In this document: positions 1 through 10,972 of the stretch, piece after piece
Numbering within the stretch: the stretch's first letter is position 1
How the letters are laid out: each line of letters opens with the position of its first letter
Assembly: GCF_000801105.2 (NCBI RefSeq)
Contig: NC_079516.1
Span: 1,364,001-1,428,000, forward strand
Reading direction: 5' to 3'
From: Raphanus sativus
Lineage: Eukaryota > Streptophyta > Magnoliopsida > Brassicales > Brassicaceae
DNA: 64,000 bases
Notes under the pieces: generated by a model
Database searches by the model: none
The model's input: the letters and a program-made list of their open reading frames with translations, nothing else
Told to the model about the DNA's origin: nothing
Position numbers and translations under genes: made by a program

Positions 1-1250
1 ATCTGAAGCAGGTAGACAACTCTAATCGCCTAGGAGAATAGTCACTAGTGTGAGAACATTTTCAGGTTCTTTTGACCTATTTGTCTCACAATGAGTTGGG
101 GTCTTTTGCCCTCTTAACTCAACTAAGCTATTTCATGGCTGATAAAATTTGCTTCCCACAGCTAACCAAACTTTACTGTTTCTCCGCTTCTTATCTATAC
201 CACCAAAGACTTTGCTTCTAAGCAATCTAACATTCTCTTTGGCAATTTAACAAGCACCTTGTGAGCCATAAAAAAAATCAGAAACTTGCAACCACAGCCC
301 ATAGTTATCAAAACCAATCGTCTCCTACTCATTCACTGTCAAGCTTCCAAAACCATGAATCTACAAACAGCCAACTAATATCCCTCTTAAGCTATGACAA
401 ACGAATGTTCATCCCTTGAAGAGACCTAAAAGCTTCTGCCTTTGAAGGACATACCAGAATATCTCGGACGAGGCCATGACATAAGGGTCCATTCTGGACT
501 GATTCCTTCCAGGGAGATGCTTCCCATGATGGTGACAATGGCGGCTTTCTTCTGCAACTTGGATGTCTTCTACGTAGCTTTATAACCAGAGCTGTGAGTA
601 TTACGACCACTAGCTCAATATCTTCGCTGGTGTATTCTGGATTAAATAGAAGGCTTTGTCTCTGGTGGAAGGCTCGGAAAAGACAGGGTTTTTTTTTTTC
701 AGATGAAAGTTTTTTTTTTTTGAACGTGTTTGATGTGCTGAGATTGAGTAAAGCAAAAGAAGAACAAAATAAAAATTCAAACTCCAGGATCTAATCCCTG
801 AAGCTCTGATACCATGAAGACATTTTATAACAGGATAGATTTGTGTCTTATAGACTTATTGAAGATAGCTCAAATGAGCTTTATTATGCAGAGAAATAAA
901 GAACGTAAAAGATTTGTAAGTTGTCACCAAGAATCTAAAAGAGTTTGATTAATCTCATACAAGGGTTTATGAAAGGCTGCGTTTATGAGCAGCCAAAGTT
1001 ACACAAGCACAATGTCAATACACAGATATATAAGAAATCTATCATCTGAAAACCCTACTTGCATAAGTAAATGGGCCTTGGGCTTGGGCTCTAATACGTA
1101 GATCAAAGCACATTGATCGCTAAGATTCACTATTGTATATTCTCGATGCCTCTCAAAGAATGATTACAGAGCTATCTATATCCGGTATTATTCTTAAGTC
1201 TTCTTCTCTCCTTTATTCTGCTTCACTAACCACGTCAGCAGTCTCTCTTC
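1..1250 (-). mobile_element. LTR-retrotransposon remnant (PBS visible), minus orientation
   Basis: Positions 803-814 are the complement of TGGTATCAGAGC, the initiator-tRNA-Met primer-binding site of Ty1/copia and TRIM elements. The LTR would therefore lie to the right (from about 815, TGAAGACATT) and the internal region to the left (below 803). The left part has only broken reading frames; the longest minus frame (392-610) resembles nothing I can name. No second LTR, target-site duplication or outer boundary could be identified, so the limits given are nominal. Confidence 0.35.
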
Positions 1251-1704
1251 GACTAGTCTTCACTATCCCTTTGACTTCCTTCTCTTGTAAGTATACTTAT
1301 CACATCCACTAAGCTTTAACAAGCAGATGTTATTACCTTTAACTCTCCTTCGCAAAGACGGATCAACTTTCTCTACGACCGTATCATGGTACTGGGTTCC
1401 CCGTTGAAATGGAAGATATAATAAGACAGCATCTGTCGGAAGCAATTTGATTGCGACTACTTTATGAAAGAGTAATAAAAATCAGAACGACGTCGTAAGG
1501 AGTTCAACTGTCTAACTCTAAACCGTTAAATCTCAAATTTATACTAAACCGAATCGTAAACCAAAGGCAGTGATTAACCAAAATGTATCAGCCTAACCGC
1601 TCGAAGATATATATCTAAACCGGTAGGGCATTGATCGTTTAGTAAGTTTTAATTGAAGAAGATCGAGGAGAGCGAATCGAAAAGACAGAGAAGAGGAAGA
1701 TTCA
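1251..1704 (+). promoter_or_regulatory. upstream region and 5' leader of the DnaJ gene
   Basis: No convincing ORF is present. The stretch just before 1705 is purine-rich (GAAGAAGATCGAGGAGAGCG type), as is usual for a crucifer 5' leader. I see no clear TATA box or operator-like element that I would defend. Confidence 0.3.
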
Positions 1705-3052
1705 ATGGGGGTCGATTATTACAAGGTTCTCCAAGTTGATCGAAGCGCAAAAGATGAAGATTTGAAGAAAGCTTATCGCAAACTCGCCATGAAGTGGCAT
1801 CCCGACAAGAACCCTAACAACAAAAAAGAAGCAGAAGCCAAATTCAAACAGATCTCCGAAGCTTACGATGTAAAAATTCTCTTACAACAACTCGAGTTAA
1901 TGATCATGTTTTGATTCGTTTTTCACTGAAAGTTCCAATCTTTTGTCTGAATTTGAAATTGAACAGCACTTTAGTTACCAAAGGACAAAACTTTATGGGG
2001 ACAAAAGTGTTAATGATCATGTTTTGATTCGTTTTTCATTGAAAGTTCCAATCTTTTGTCGGAATTTGAATTTGAGCAAGCCCTTTAGTTACCAAATCAC
2101 AACACTTTATGGGGGACACAAGTGTTAATGATCTTGTTCTGATTGGTTGCATTGATCCTAGGTACTGAGCGATCCTCAGAAGCGAGCAATCTACGATCAA
2201 TACGGTGAAGAAGGTCTGAAAAGCCAGGCTCCGCCTCCGCCTCCCGGTGGTTCAGAAACTTCGTTCAGGTTCAACGGTAGAAGCGCTGATGACATCTTCT
2301 CGGAGTTCTTCGGCTTCTCCAAACCCCCTGGTGGTGGGTTCAGGTTCTCTGAAGACGTTTTCTCGTCTTACAGGTCTTCTCCAGGGGAAACCTCTAATGC
2401 TGTTCCACCGAGGAAAGCTGCTCCGATAGAGAGACAGCTTCCTTGTAGTTTGGAGGATTTGTATAAAGGTATCACTAAGAAGATGAAGATCTCTAGGGAC
2501 GTCCTCGATTCAAGCTGGTACTTCCTTCAACTTGTTATTGTTAACCCTCTGTGTTTCAACTACATTGCTATGCATTGAGCTTTAAGAGTTACCTTCTTGT
2601 TATAATGCAGGAGACAAACAACGGTGGAAGAGATCTTAACGATAGAGATCAAGCCGGGATGGAAGAAAGGGACGAAGATAACATTCCCCGAGAAAGGAAA
2701 CGAGCAGAGAGGAATCATACCGTCAGATCTCGTATTCATAGTTGACGAGAAGCCACACGCTGTGTTCAAGAGAGACGGGAACGATCTCGTGATCACGCAG
2801 AAGATCCCTCTGGTTGAAGCACTCACGGGGTACACTGCTCAGGTCACGACTTTGGATGGGAGAACGCTAACGGTTCCTGTCAACAACGTGATCAGCCCTT
2901 CTTATGAAGAGGTTGTGAAAGGAGAAGGCATGCCTATCCCTAAAGACCCGTCGAAGAAGGGAAACTTGAGGATCAAGTTCAATATTAAGTTCCCGTCGAG
3001 GCTAACGACAGAGCAGAAGTCTGGAATCAAACGGATGTTTTCGTCTTGTTAG
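1705..3052 (+). CDS. DnaJ (Hsp40) class B co-chaperone
   Basis: A three-exon gene: 1705-1869, 2162-2517 and 2611-3052, giving 963 nt and 320 residues with consistent splice phases. Residues 4-69 form the J domain, with the HPD tripeptide in WHPDKNP (about residue 32) that stimulates Hsp70 ATPase. A Gly/Phe/Pro-rich stretch follows ([13 protein letters not shown]), then two C-terminal substrate-binding beta domains ([26 protein letters not shown]). There is no Cys-rich zinc finger, so it is the class B (DNAJB1-like) type. Length fits At3g08910-type proteins (about 320 aa), and gene order supports that assignment. Codon 174 at the exon 2/3 junction encodes Trp where relatives usually have Gly; a slightly different splice site could explain this. 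Cytosolic Hsp70 co-chaperone function is inferred from family. Confidence 0.9.
1897..2150 (+). repeat. tandem duplication inside DnaJ intron 1
   Basis: A unit of about 112-116 bp beginning TTAATGATCATGTTTTGATT is repeated at 1897-2008 and 2009-2124, and a third partial copy starts at 2125. Copies differ by scattered substitutions. The repeat accounts for most of intron 1 and does not touch its splice sites. Confidence 0.85.
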
Positions 3053-4171
3053 GGATGATTTAGTTTTAAAAACTCTGTTCTCTGTGCTCTTTCTGCTACG
3101 TTTGGTTTCAGGTGTGGTCGTGAAAGATCATTAACGATGTAGCTTTCACTTTGCAGTTAGGTTTTTTCTCAACACAGCTTTTGGTTTTGGGGTTTTTAGT
3201 TTTTTTTTTTTTTGTTTCTTGCTTAAGTTGTTATTAGATTGAATAAAAGAAGAGCTAAGTAAAGGTTCCTTACTTTTTAATTTGATTAGAGTTTTGTAAA
3301 ATTCTTGTGTTCTCTAAATAAAAGCTCAACAAAAAGATTCCTAAAGAATCATTTTGACAAAAACATATCAACATAACCTTTGTCTGTTTGTTTAACCAAC
3401 CTTTGCGTATAGCTATAAAATTATGTGTTCTTCTCTAAACAAAACTCAACAAAAAGATTCTAAAGAGTCATTTTGACAAAAGCATATTAACAATCTTTGT
3501 CTGTTTGTTCTACCAACCTGCATGAAGATAAGAAACATCACTGCCATTGTTCTTGTGAGACAGAGAACACAATCTCAGCTTATGTAGTGTGTCGACTCTA
3601 CCTAAACCAGACTAGGTTAAAATCTACCCAGGACAGGAAGACAATGTGACAGAAGAATTGAAAAACCGAATAGGTTCAGTGGATACAATAAGCAGGTTCC
3701 ATAGTTAAATGGAGAAGCTGAAATGTATAGAAAGTAAAGCACTGTTAATCATTTGTAATATGTACAAACACTCGGAACTTTCATCAATCTGCCCAGAAAG
3801 ATTTATCAAAAAAATGGCAGTAGGCAGCTGCAACAAGAGCTGAAGACTTTACAGGTACACAGCGCAAGTAGAGAGTAGCACTGAAACTTGCAAGGGAAAT
3901 TTTCATAGATGACGAACTGATGATGATGTTACAGGAGAAGAATATTCATAATCAAATTACAAAAAGGGCAACGAAAAAAAACTAAGCAGGATGGGGGTTT
4001 ACATCTAAGGAACCGTAGATGGGGTGGTGGTACAGAGGTTTTGGTTGCTAAGCTGAAACCAAAAACTATTCACTAGATGGGGATGGGGTGGTACAGAGGT
4101 TTTTGGTTGCTAAGCTAAAAACCAAATCTATTCAGACGCATCAAACAAATGAACTCATGCCATTTCTCTTT
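3053..4171. other. convergent 3' spacer with two short duplications
   Basis: This is the tail-to-tail spacer between DnaJ (+) and SPC24 (-). It holds two copies of a roughly 95-bp unit (about 3318-3410 and 3436-3522, containing CAACAAAAAGATTC). A second short pair lies around 4011-4066 and 4080-4136 (GGGGTGG.GGTACAGAGGTTTT); its right copy lies in the SPC24 3' UTR. No coding region was recognised. Confidence 0.6.
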
Positions 4172-5182
4172 CTATTGCTTGTTAATGATGCTCCAGATAC
4201 AGTTGCATGTCTCATAAGCCGTCATCTTATTTGTCTCGAACTGGAACTTCTCAATTACCTTTTTCTCGCGATCTACCATATCTTTGGAACATTTAAAATC
4301 AAGGATTCACAACACTAAAGGGGAAAAAAAAGAATGAGACTTGTGATGTAAAAAGAGAGTCTAGAGAAAGTTAAAGAAAAGGATACATCCTGAGATCTTG
4401 GATGGATCCTCAACGGTTGGTATAACTTTTGTGACAGAAGCATACATAGAGAGCTTTTTCCTGCAGATGGAACATAACAGAGATTGAGAAACCAATATCT
4501 ACCAGCATTCAGAAGAACACAATTTCAATTAATGGGTCGTACTCAGCTCTCAAGTCGTCACGCTCTTTTCTCTTAATAGATTGCCTCTGTTCATCAACAG
4601 ATGTCAATTGTGCATTCAGGTCTTTGAGTTCATCAGCGACGACTGTGTTGACAAAAAACCCAAAAACAAAAGAATAAAGACTTGTTATGTCATGTGACTG
4701 AACCAAACAGAATATAATAGTTTCACCAAAATTTAAATTAATACTTATCTAAGCTCGTCTTTGAGCTTGCACTCTAGCTCCATCTCCTCGTCAAGTTCCT
4801 TCTGAAGACGCTCCAAGTCATCGTCTCCACCCGAAACATCTGAACAAGCTTCCTCTGTTTTCTTCTTGCATGCAGCGAGCTTCTTCTTACAATCTGCAAA
4901 ATCGAACACTATCACTCAGTGATTCATATCTAATCTTGTTAAAGTTTATACCTTTCCAAGTTTCTCTAGAGAAACAGATCGAAAAAAAGAAAAAAAAAAC
5001 TGACCTTGGATAGATCTCTGTGTCTGATTGAAATCCTCGTCGCAACGAAAACGGAGAGCTTTCAAGTCCTCGAAGCTTTGCGATACGACGTTGAACCCGT
5101 TCTTAGCGTTCAGTAAGCTGATCAAATCGTCTCCGTATGAGATTAGATCTTTGATATCGAAACTCTCCGAGTGATTCCCCAT
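4172..5182 (-). CDS. SPC24: SPC24-like kinetochore subunit (MUN type)
   Basis: Five minus-strand exons: 5182-5005, 4893-4749, 4644-4543, 4460-4387 and 4281-4172. Together they give 609 nt and 202 residues with every phase consistent. The protein starts MGNHSESFDIKDLISYGDDL. It continues through a long charged coiled coil (about residues 60-135; DDLERLQKELDEEMELE, VADELKDLNAQL) and ends in a compact domain (MYASVTKVIP to the C-terminal INKQ). This layout is that of SPC24 of the NDC80 complex, which links centromeres to spindle microtubules. The locus matches the position of At3g08880, which I recall as MUN/SPC24. Intron 2 has AT-AC ends and intron 4 has a U12-type donor, described separately. 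The coiled-coil frame continues through intron 2 only if AT-AC splicing is used; other splice choices hit stops. Confidence 0.85.
4282..4386 (-). other. predicted U12-type (minor spliceosome) GT-AG intron in SPC24
   Basis: The donor is GTATCCTTT, the full U12 5' splice-site consensus. A branch-site match ATCCTTGAT (consensus TTCCTTRAY) has its A about 17-18 nt before the terminal AG, within the tight window typical of minor introns. The flanking exons join as GGA-T|AT-ATG (G-Y-M) in frame. Confidence 0.75.
4645..4748 (-). other. predicted AT-AC intron in SPC24 (U2-type ends)
   Basis: On the minus strand the exon ends CTTAG, the intron begins ATAAGTATT and ends GTCAACAC, and the next exon begins AGTCGTCGC. 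The 104-nt intron keeps the frame (LRVVADEL). The nearest GT donor (after AGATAA) would include an in-frame TAA, and AG acceptor use shifts the frame. ATAAGT with a terminal AC is the known pattern of U2-dependent AT-AC introns. Confidence 0.7.
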
Positions 5183-8100
5183 TTTTTTTTCGATACGGGC
5201 AGTAAAGCCCTAAGCTTTAAGATTCTCCGAGCCTCTAGACTCTCACCAGGAGAAGAATCAGAGATTCCTCAAGTACGTGACTGACCTTCGCTCTAGAAGA
5301 GAGGAGAAGGGAGAAGGGAGGAGGGAGAGATGAGAGGAAAGATCTGATTTTTGATTTTTGATTTTTGATTTTCGAATTTGGCTTTGGAAAAGAAACAGTT
5401 TAATTTGATTAGACTGTGCTACTGCTTTAAAGAATCTAGGTGGTTTTTCGCAATATTATGGGTATATTGTATGAAAATTAAATATTTATAATTTTGTGAT
5501 TTTGAATAAATAACCAAAATTAGTAAATAAAATTTCAAATTATAAATATTTGAAAATCAAAAGTTTTGGTATATAATTTTAGAAGAATTTTAAAATATAG
5601 TGATAATTATATAAGTTTTAATTTAATTTTTTAAAAGGCTTTTTATAACATAATTTGTGATTAACTAAAATCCAAGGATTAATTAACAAAAAAAATACAA
5701 TTTCTATTTTACACATGTCTATCATATTTTATTTTGATGTAAATTTGTTACAACGTTTTTATAATTTTGGCAAATCACAAATAATTTTTCACGTTTAGTG
5801 TTTAGTATAAACTTCACAATTGGTTAACAAAACAAATCCATTTTTAATTTTTCTTTAATCATCACATATATCAGATATTGATTCATTTGACCAATATTTT
5901 TATTAACTCTAGTCTTTGTATCAATATCTATAATGAAATTTATTATATTTAATTAGTTTCCATAAACAAGTTATGTTAGTTCATATATATTTAAGATTTT
6001 TAATTATTTGTTTGGTAATATATATTAGATTAGATAATTCTAAAATTAGTTTCTTTTACAATAATTTAATTAAATAAATGAAAACTAAAATACCAATAAC
6101 TAATCAAATTAAGAGAATTAATTCAAAATTCCACCTATGAATGACACATTTGCAAAATACACCTAAATGTCTTTTCAATTAATGTATATAGGACGATGTT
6201 TTAAATATACAAATATTTTTATCATTTCTGAAAGTGATAAATCAACTAAATCATCAACATTTGTCATTGAAAAATGATTGAAACTTTATAAAATTGTATA
6301 CTTTGACTGTTTTGCATTCATTGGACATCTTTTTAGAAAGACATATATAGTGAGTGAATATAAGAAATATTATTAGATTTAAGTTATTAGTTTTATGCAA
6401 CATAAGATTTATAGTATTCATTATTAATAAAATAATTACTAAAAAGTTAAAAATTATTTATATAATTATTTCTATAATATCATATGTATTTATATATATA
6501 TTCTGAATATCTATAATATAATCTATTATACTTAATTGTTTCCATAAACAAATTTTCTTAGTTCATCTAAGAATCTATTATACTTAATTGTTTCCATAAA
6601 CAAATTTTCTTAGTTCATCTATATTTAAAATATTTAATTGTTTGTTTGGTAATATATATTAGATTGGATAATTCTCAAATTAGCTTCCTTTAAAAAAGTA
6701 ATTAAGTAAATGAAAATTAAAATACAATAACTAATCATATTAAGAGAATTAATTTTAAACTTCACCTACGAATGACACATAAACAAAATTCAATTAAATG
6801 GGCCAACCTAGTTTATGAGGATGGTCATGCTCAATTATTCGTAATGGGCCAACCTCGTTTATGATCAATGCACTCATGTTTAGAGATGTATTTAAATGAA
6901 ATTCATTGTTTATTTGAACATTGATTTTCAAATTCTTTTAAATTTTCTTTTAAGATCTAGTGTTAAATTTTGACATTTGATAAATTACTTCAGAATCTAC
7001 TATTATTAAGAAAAAAATGAATTTTAAGATTAGTGTTTGTTTAGAGTTTATTAGTTAAAAATGAAATTTCATTTTTCATAGTTAACGATGATTTAACTAA
7101 AATCATCAAGAAGGTGTTATTGGTTATATAATTTGAAATAAGTTCTATCATATTTAAAATCTATCAGATTATATTTTTTTCTTCTATTCAAATTGTTCAT
7201 AATTCATTTGAATATAATTTCATAAATCTGCATTATTGTATTTACAAGATAGTATCATTTACTTTCTTTAATGAGAATTAAATTCAATAAGAAATGATTA
7301 GCAAATCCACCGGTTTGTTTTTCAAAATTTTGTAGTGTTTTTATGCTCACTATAATAGTGCACAAATTAAGCATGTTGGAGAAAAATTATTTGTAAGTGT
7401 TTCCAAAATTGATGTCTAGATCACGAAGGTTAATAACTAACAAGATCCAATAAATCTCACCAAAAACACTAGGGATTTTACTTATTATTAACATCATATG
7501 AGTAAGTCTGAAAAATAAAGAAACTACTAGATCCCTTACTGCATACCTTCGGGGGCTGGAGGAGCTGGAATGGGATTCTTCACTGATGTCACGATCACGA
7601 AGGTATAACTAACAAGATTGTTAAATACCAAATATATAGTTAAGATCTGATTAGTGTTCAATTTAAAATTTTGGTTAAAAATTATTTGATTAAAAAGACA
7701 TATGTTGTGACAATGATTTTTTTGTTGGGTAAAAGAAATGATGGTTATAGCCTTTTACTTATTGTGATGACATTGATTTATCAAAAAATGGTGATGTTGA
7801 TTTCATTATTAACAAAAATGATTACAAAATCTTGCAATAAAATGTTAGGTTTATGTTGATAGATTTTTACACACAAACCTGGATTGAAATCCATTCAAAC
7901 AAATTTCAAATTAAATGAATTATAATAATTTAGCAAACATGAATAACACAAGATTTCAATTGTTGTATTCAAATCTTTAATAGAACAACAATGGATTTCT
8001 TTTTTAATGAAAGGATCGTAAATATAAAAATCAATAATAATAGATTTCAAAATAAAAAATAGAATCATTTTAAATATAATAACCAATAACACTTAATTTT

Positions 8101-8533
8101 AATATAAAATTTATAATAAATCATTCAATAACTATAGATTATAAAATTTATAGAATTGATTTTAAATCCACGGTTGAATAAACATCACGATTCACCTTGC
8201 AAACTTTAACAAAAATCAAATGACTTCCAATGATAATTTGAATAGACTCTCTAGTCTCCTTTGACTTCAATATAAGTCAGAAGTGGCCGCGTAATACTTT
8301 TGTCTTAATAGTTTCGTTTTGTCCACATTAATAACTCAACTGATTGGAAGGTCATTCATCTCCTCCACACAAATGGTTCGAAATAACAGACCACACAAAT
8401 GGTCCAAAAGACCTTGACTTTGAACATTTCTACCATTCCGGCATCTAGAGCATAAGTCCATGTTCTTGAAATTTGCCTAAACCTTAAAAGATCTCTTACT
8501 TCATAACCATCACCAGAGCTCAAGATACTCTCG
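5183..8533. other. long AT-rich intergenic region
   Basis: No gene was recognised in 3.3 kb. The sequence is strongly AT-rich with many short broken frames. It contains a diverged direct duplication (about 5930-6165 versus 6515-6795). It also holds two near-identical phrases ATGGGCCAACCT (6798 and 6845) and a repeated phrase around GATCACGAAGGT (7421 and 7593). The right end must carry the promoter of the lectin kinase. One minus-strand frame (8356-8556) overlaps the kinase start and is not credible as a gene. Confidence 0.6.
5930..6795. repeat. diverged direct repeats with a 52-bp tandem duplication
   Basis: The stretch from about 5930 to 6165 (CCATAAACAA, TTTGTTTGGTAATATATATT, AGAGAATTAATT, GAATGACACAT in order) recurs in the same order at about 6515-6795. 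Inside the second copy a 52-bp piece is doubled (6520-6571 and 6572-6623, nearly identical). This looks like an old local duplication or two copies of a non-coding element. Confidence 0.7.
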
Positions 8534-10606
8534 ATGGGCACAGCAAGAAGATCCATACGAACACTCGTGTTCTTGCTCTATCTATCATCAAACGTTCTTG
8601 CCGACGCCGCCTCCACAACAGAGTTCACTTTCCTCGGTTTCAGAGGAAACCAAACCGAAATTCAAACAGAAAAAGCTGCGACGATCCAACAAACCGACGG
8701 TCTACTCAGACTAACAAACCGGGACCACAACGTGACCGGAACAGCGTTTTACCGCGAACCGATCAGATTCAGTGACCGTTCAGACAGCAAAGTCTTATGT
8801 TCCTTCAGCACATCTTTCGTCTTCGTCATAATCCCATCTAGTCCCGGAAACGGCGGTTTCGGCTTCACGTTCACGCTCTCGCCGACACCGAACCGCCCCG
8901 GAGCTGAGTCCGCACAGTATCTAGGCCTCTTGAACAGATCCAGCAACGGAGATCCGTCGAACCACGTCTTCGCCGTGGAGTTCGACACGGTGCAGGGGTT
9001 CAAAGACGGGGACGACAGGAGAGGAAACCACGTCGGCCTCGATTTCAACAACCTCTCCTCTGCTGTACAGGAGCCGGTCGTTTACCACGACACGGATGAT
9101 CGAAAAGAGGATTTCCAGCTGGAGAGCGGCGAACCGATCCAAGCTCATCTGGACTACGACGGAGGGAGCGACGAGTTGAACGTCACGGTCTATCCGACCA
9201 GGTTAGGGTTCAAACCCGCGACACCTATGATCTCCCGGCAAGTTTTGAACTTGTCGGAGATCGTGAAGGAGGAGATGTACGTAGGGTTCACTTCCGCGAC
9301 TGGTAAGGGTCAGTCCAGCGCACACTACGTGATGGGATGGAGCTTCGCCAGCTCGTGTGGAGCCGATCCGGTTATTTCGAACTGGCTCAATGTCTCTCTG
9401 CTTCCTCGTCCGCCTCGGAACGTTAGCGGCAAGAAAGGTTACGACTCTCGAGTCATCGCTTTGATTGCGTCTTTATCGATCGTCACGTTGTTCCTCCTCG
9501 CGTTGCTGTTTGTGTTCGTCATGTACAAGAGGCGGATAGAGGAAGGAGAGGCTTTGGAGGATTGGGAGATAGATTATCCTCATAGGTTTAGTTACAAAGA
9601 TCTTTACTTAGCTACTCAGAGATTCAAAGAGAGCGAGATCATCGGCTCTGGAGGGTTTGGGACCGTCTACAGAGGAAATCTACCGTCTTCAGGTCCTGTC
9701 GCGGTTAAGAGGATAACTCAAAACAGTCAGCAAGGTGTTAGAGAGTTTATCGCGGAGATCGAGAGCTTAGGTAGGTTAAGCCACAAGAACCTAGTGAACC
9801 TTCAAGGATGGTGCAAACACAAGAACGACCTCTTGTTGGTTTACGATTATATCCCCAACGGTAGCTTAGACTCGCTTCTGTATGCAAAACCGAGGCGAAA
9901 CGGTATTGTTTTGACTTGGGAGGAACGTTTCGAGATCATTAAGGGAGTCGCCTCGGGGCTGTTGTATCTCCACGAGGAGTGGGAGCAGGTCGTGATCCAC
10001 AGAGACGTGAAAGCGAGCAACGTTCTGGTGGACGCGGAGATGAACGCTAAGCTGGGAGACTTCGGGCTCGCGAGGCTTTACGACCGCGGGACGCTGACGC
10101 AGACCACGAAAGTGGTCGGGACGTTAGGGTACATGGCCCCCGAGCTCACGCGTAACGGGAAGGGGTCGACCGCGTCTGACGTTTTCGCGTTTGGCGTTTT
10201 GCTGTTGGAGATCGTGTGCGGGAGGAGGCCTACGAATACTGAGAACTTCTTTTTGGCTGATTGGGTTATGGACTTTCACGCGAACGGTGGAGGAGTACTT
10301 CGTGCGGTTGACCAGAAACTCGGGTCTAGTTTCAACGGTAGAGAGGCGAAGCTAGCTCTCGTTGTGGGGTTGTTATGTTGTCATCAGAAACCAACGGCTC
10401 GGCCGACGATGAGGAACGTGATTAGATATTTGTGTGGTGACGAGGATCTTCCGGAGATTGATGGAAACTTGGGGTTTTCTGATTCTGCTAGGGAGGATCT
10501 TAGGTCGAATGTTGTATGTAATGTTTCGTCTGATAGAGCGTCGAGCTCGACTACATTTTCATTTTCCACGGAGGTTTCTTCGGGCTCTCTCGGTAATGGT
10601 AGATAG
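8534..10606 (+). CDS. LECRK61: L-type lectin receptor-like kinase (LecRK-VI class)
   Basis: An uninterrupted 690-residue protein, normal for the family. A signal peptide (about residues 1-24) precedes a legume-lectin domain (about 26-283; VFAVEFDTVQ and HVGLDFNN). A transmembrane helix follows (about 308-330; VIALIASLSIVTLFLLALLFVF). The cytoplasmic kinase has the glycine loop GSGGFGTVYRG (about 371), the VAVKR lysine, the catalytic loop HRDVKASN (about 488) and DFG (about 508), so it is an active-looking RD kinase. Members sense extracellular cues at the plasma membrane; clade VI members have been linked to ABA response and immunity. The assignment to LecRK-VI.1 (At3g08870) uses both sequence and order. 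GC content is markedly higher than in the flanking spacers, and the gene is intronless as usual. The ATG at 8534 gives the signal peptide. Confidence 0.93.
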   Translation: MGTARRSIRTLVFLLYLSSNVLADAASTTEFTFLGFRGNQTEIQTEKAATIQQTDGLLRLTNRDHNVTGTAFYREPIRFSDRSDSKVLCSFSTSFVFVIIPSSPGNGGFGFTFTLSPTPNRPGAESAQYLGLLNRSSNGDPSNHVFAVEFDTVQGFKDGDDRRGNHVGLDFNNLSSAVQEPVVYHDTDDRKEDFQLESGEPIQAHLDYDGGSDELNVTVYPTRLGFKPATPMISRQVLNLSEIVKEEMYVGFTSATGKGQSSAHYVMGWSFASSCGADPVISNWLNVSLLPRPPRNVSGKKGYDSRVIALIASLSIVTLFLLALLFVFVMYKRRIEEGEALEDWEIDYPHRFSYKDLYLATQRFKESEIIGSGGFGTVYRGNLPSSGPVAVKRITQNSQQGVREFIAEIESLGRLSHKNLVNLQGWCKHKNDLLLVYDYIPNGSLDSLLYAKPRRNGIVLTWEERFEIIKGVASGLLYLHEEWEQVVIHRDVKASNVLVDAEMNAKLGDFGLARLYDRGTLTQTTKVVGTLGYMAPELTRNGKGSTASDVFAFGVLLLEIVCGRRPTNTENFFLADWVMDFHANGGGVLRAVDQKLGSSFNGREAKLALVVGLLCCHQKPTARPTMRNVIRYLCGDEDLPEIDGNLGFSDSAREDLRSNVVCNVSSDRASSSTTFSFSTEVSSGSLGNGR

Positions 10607-10844
10607 TTAGCTATAGCTTAATAGCAAATTCGAACGTAAATTACTTTATGTAAACACATGGTAGATATTACCGTATGATGCAGCATACGTTTAGTTTCAA
10701 GTTCTTGTCCAAATTTAAGATACTTCAGAATGTTTTCTGGTTGAAATATGATTTATTTATCAACAAAAGAAAAAAGAACAACTTGTTACAAAAGGAGAGT
10801 CCTTAGTGTTCAAGGAAGAGACTCTCCTTGGTGGGACAAAATAA
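10607..10844. other. 3' flank of the lectin kinase
   Basis: Presumed 3' UTR and spacer. A partially palindromic phrase (GGAGAGTCCTTAGTG and GAAGAGACTCTCCTTGG, about 10795-10835) lies just outside the inferred left end of the gene-capturing element. No ORF was recognised. Confidence 0.4.
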
Positions 10845-10972
10845 AAATCCTTAACATATTTTATTAGTATTTTTAAGTTATGGACAAAGGCTAAGGACTT
10901 TTTGATTTTTGAAGATTATTGATAGAAACTTGTATTGTCTCTTAGTTAATATCTACATGCACAAAGGTTGCA

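Noticed and set aside
6000..8100. search for a CRISPR-like or other regularly spaced array in the AT-rich repeats
   Set aside because: Repeats are two-copy duplications without regular spacers; the window is a plant nuclear genome.
8356..8556. 66-codon minus-strand frame overlapping the lectin kinase start
   Set aside because: It runs through the promoter and into the signal-peptide region of a well-supported gene, has no homology I can name and no promoter context; a shadow frame.
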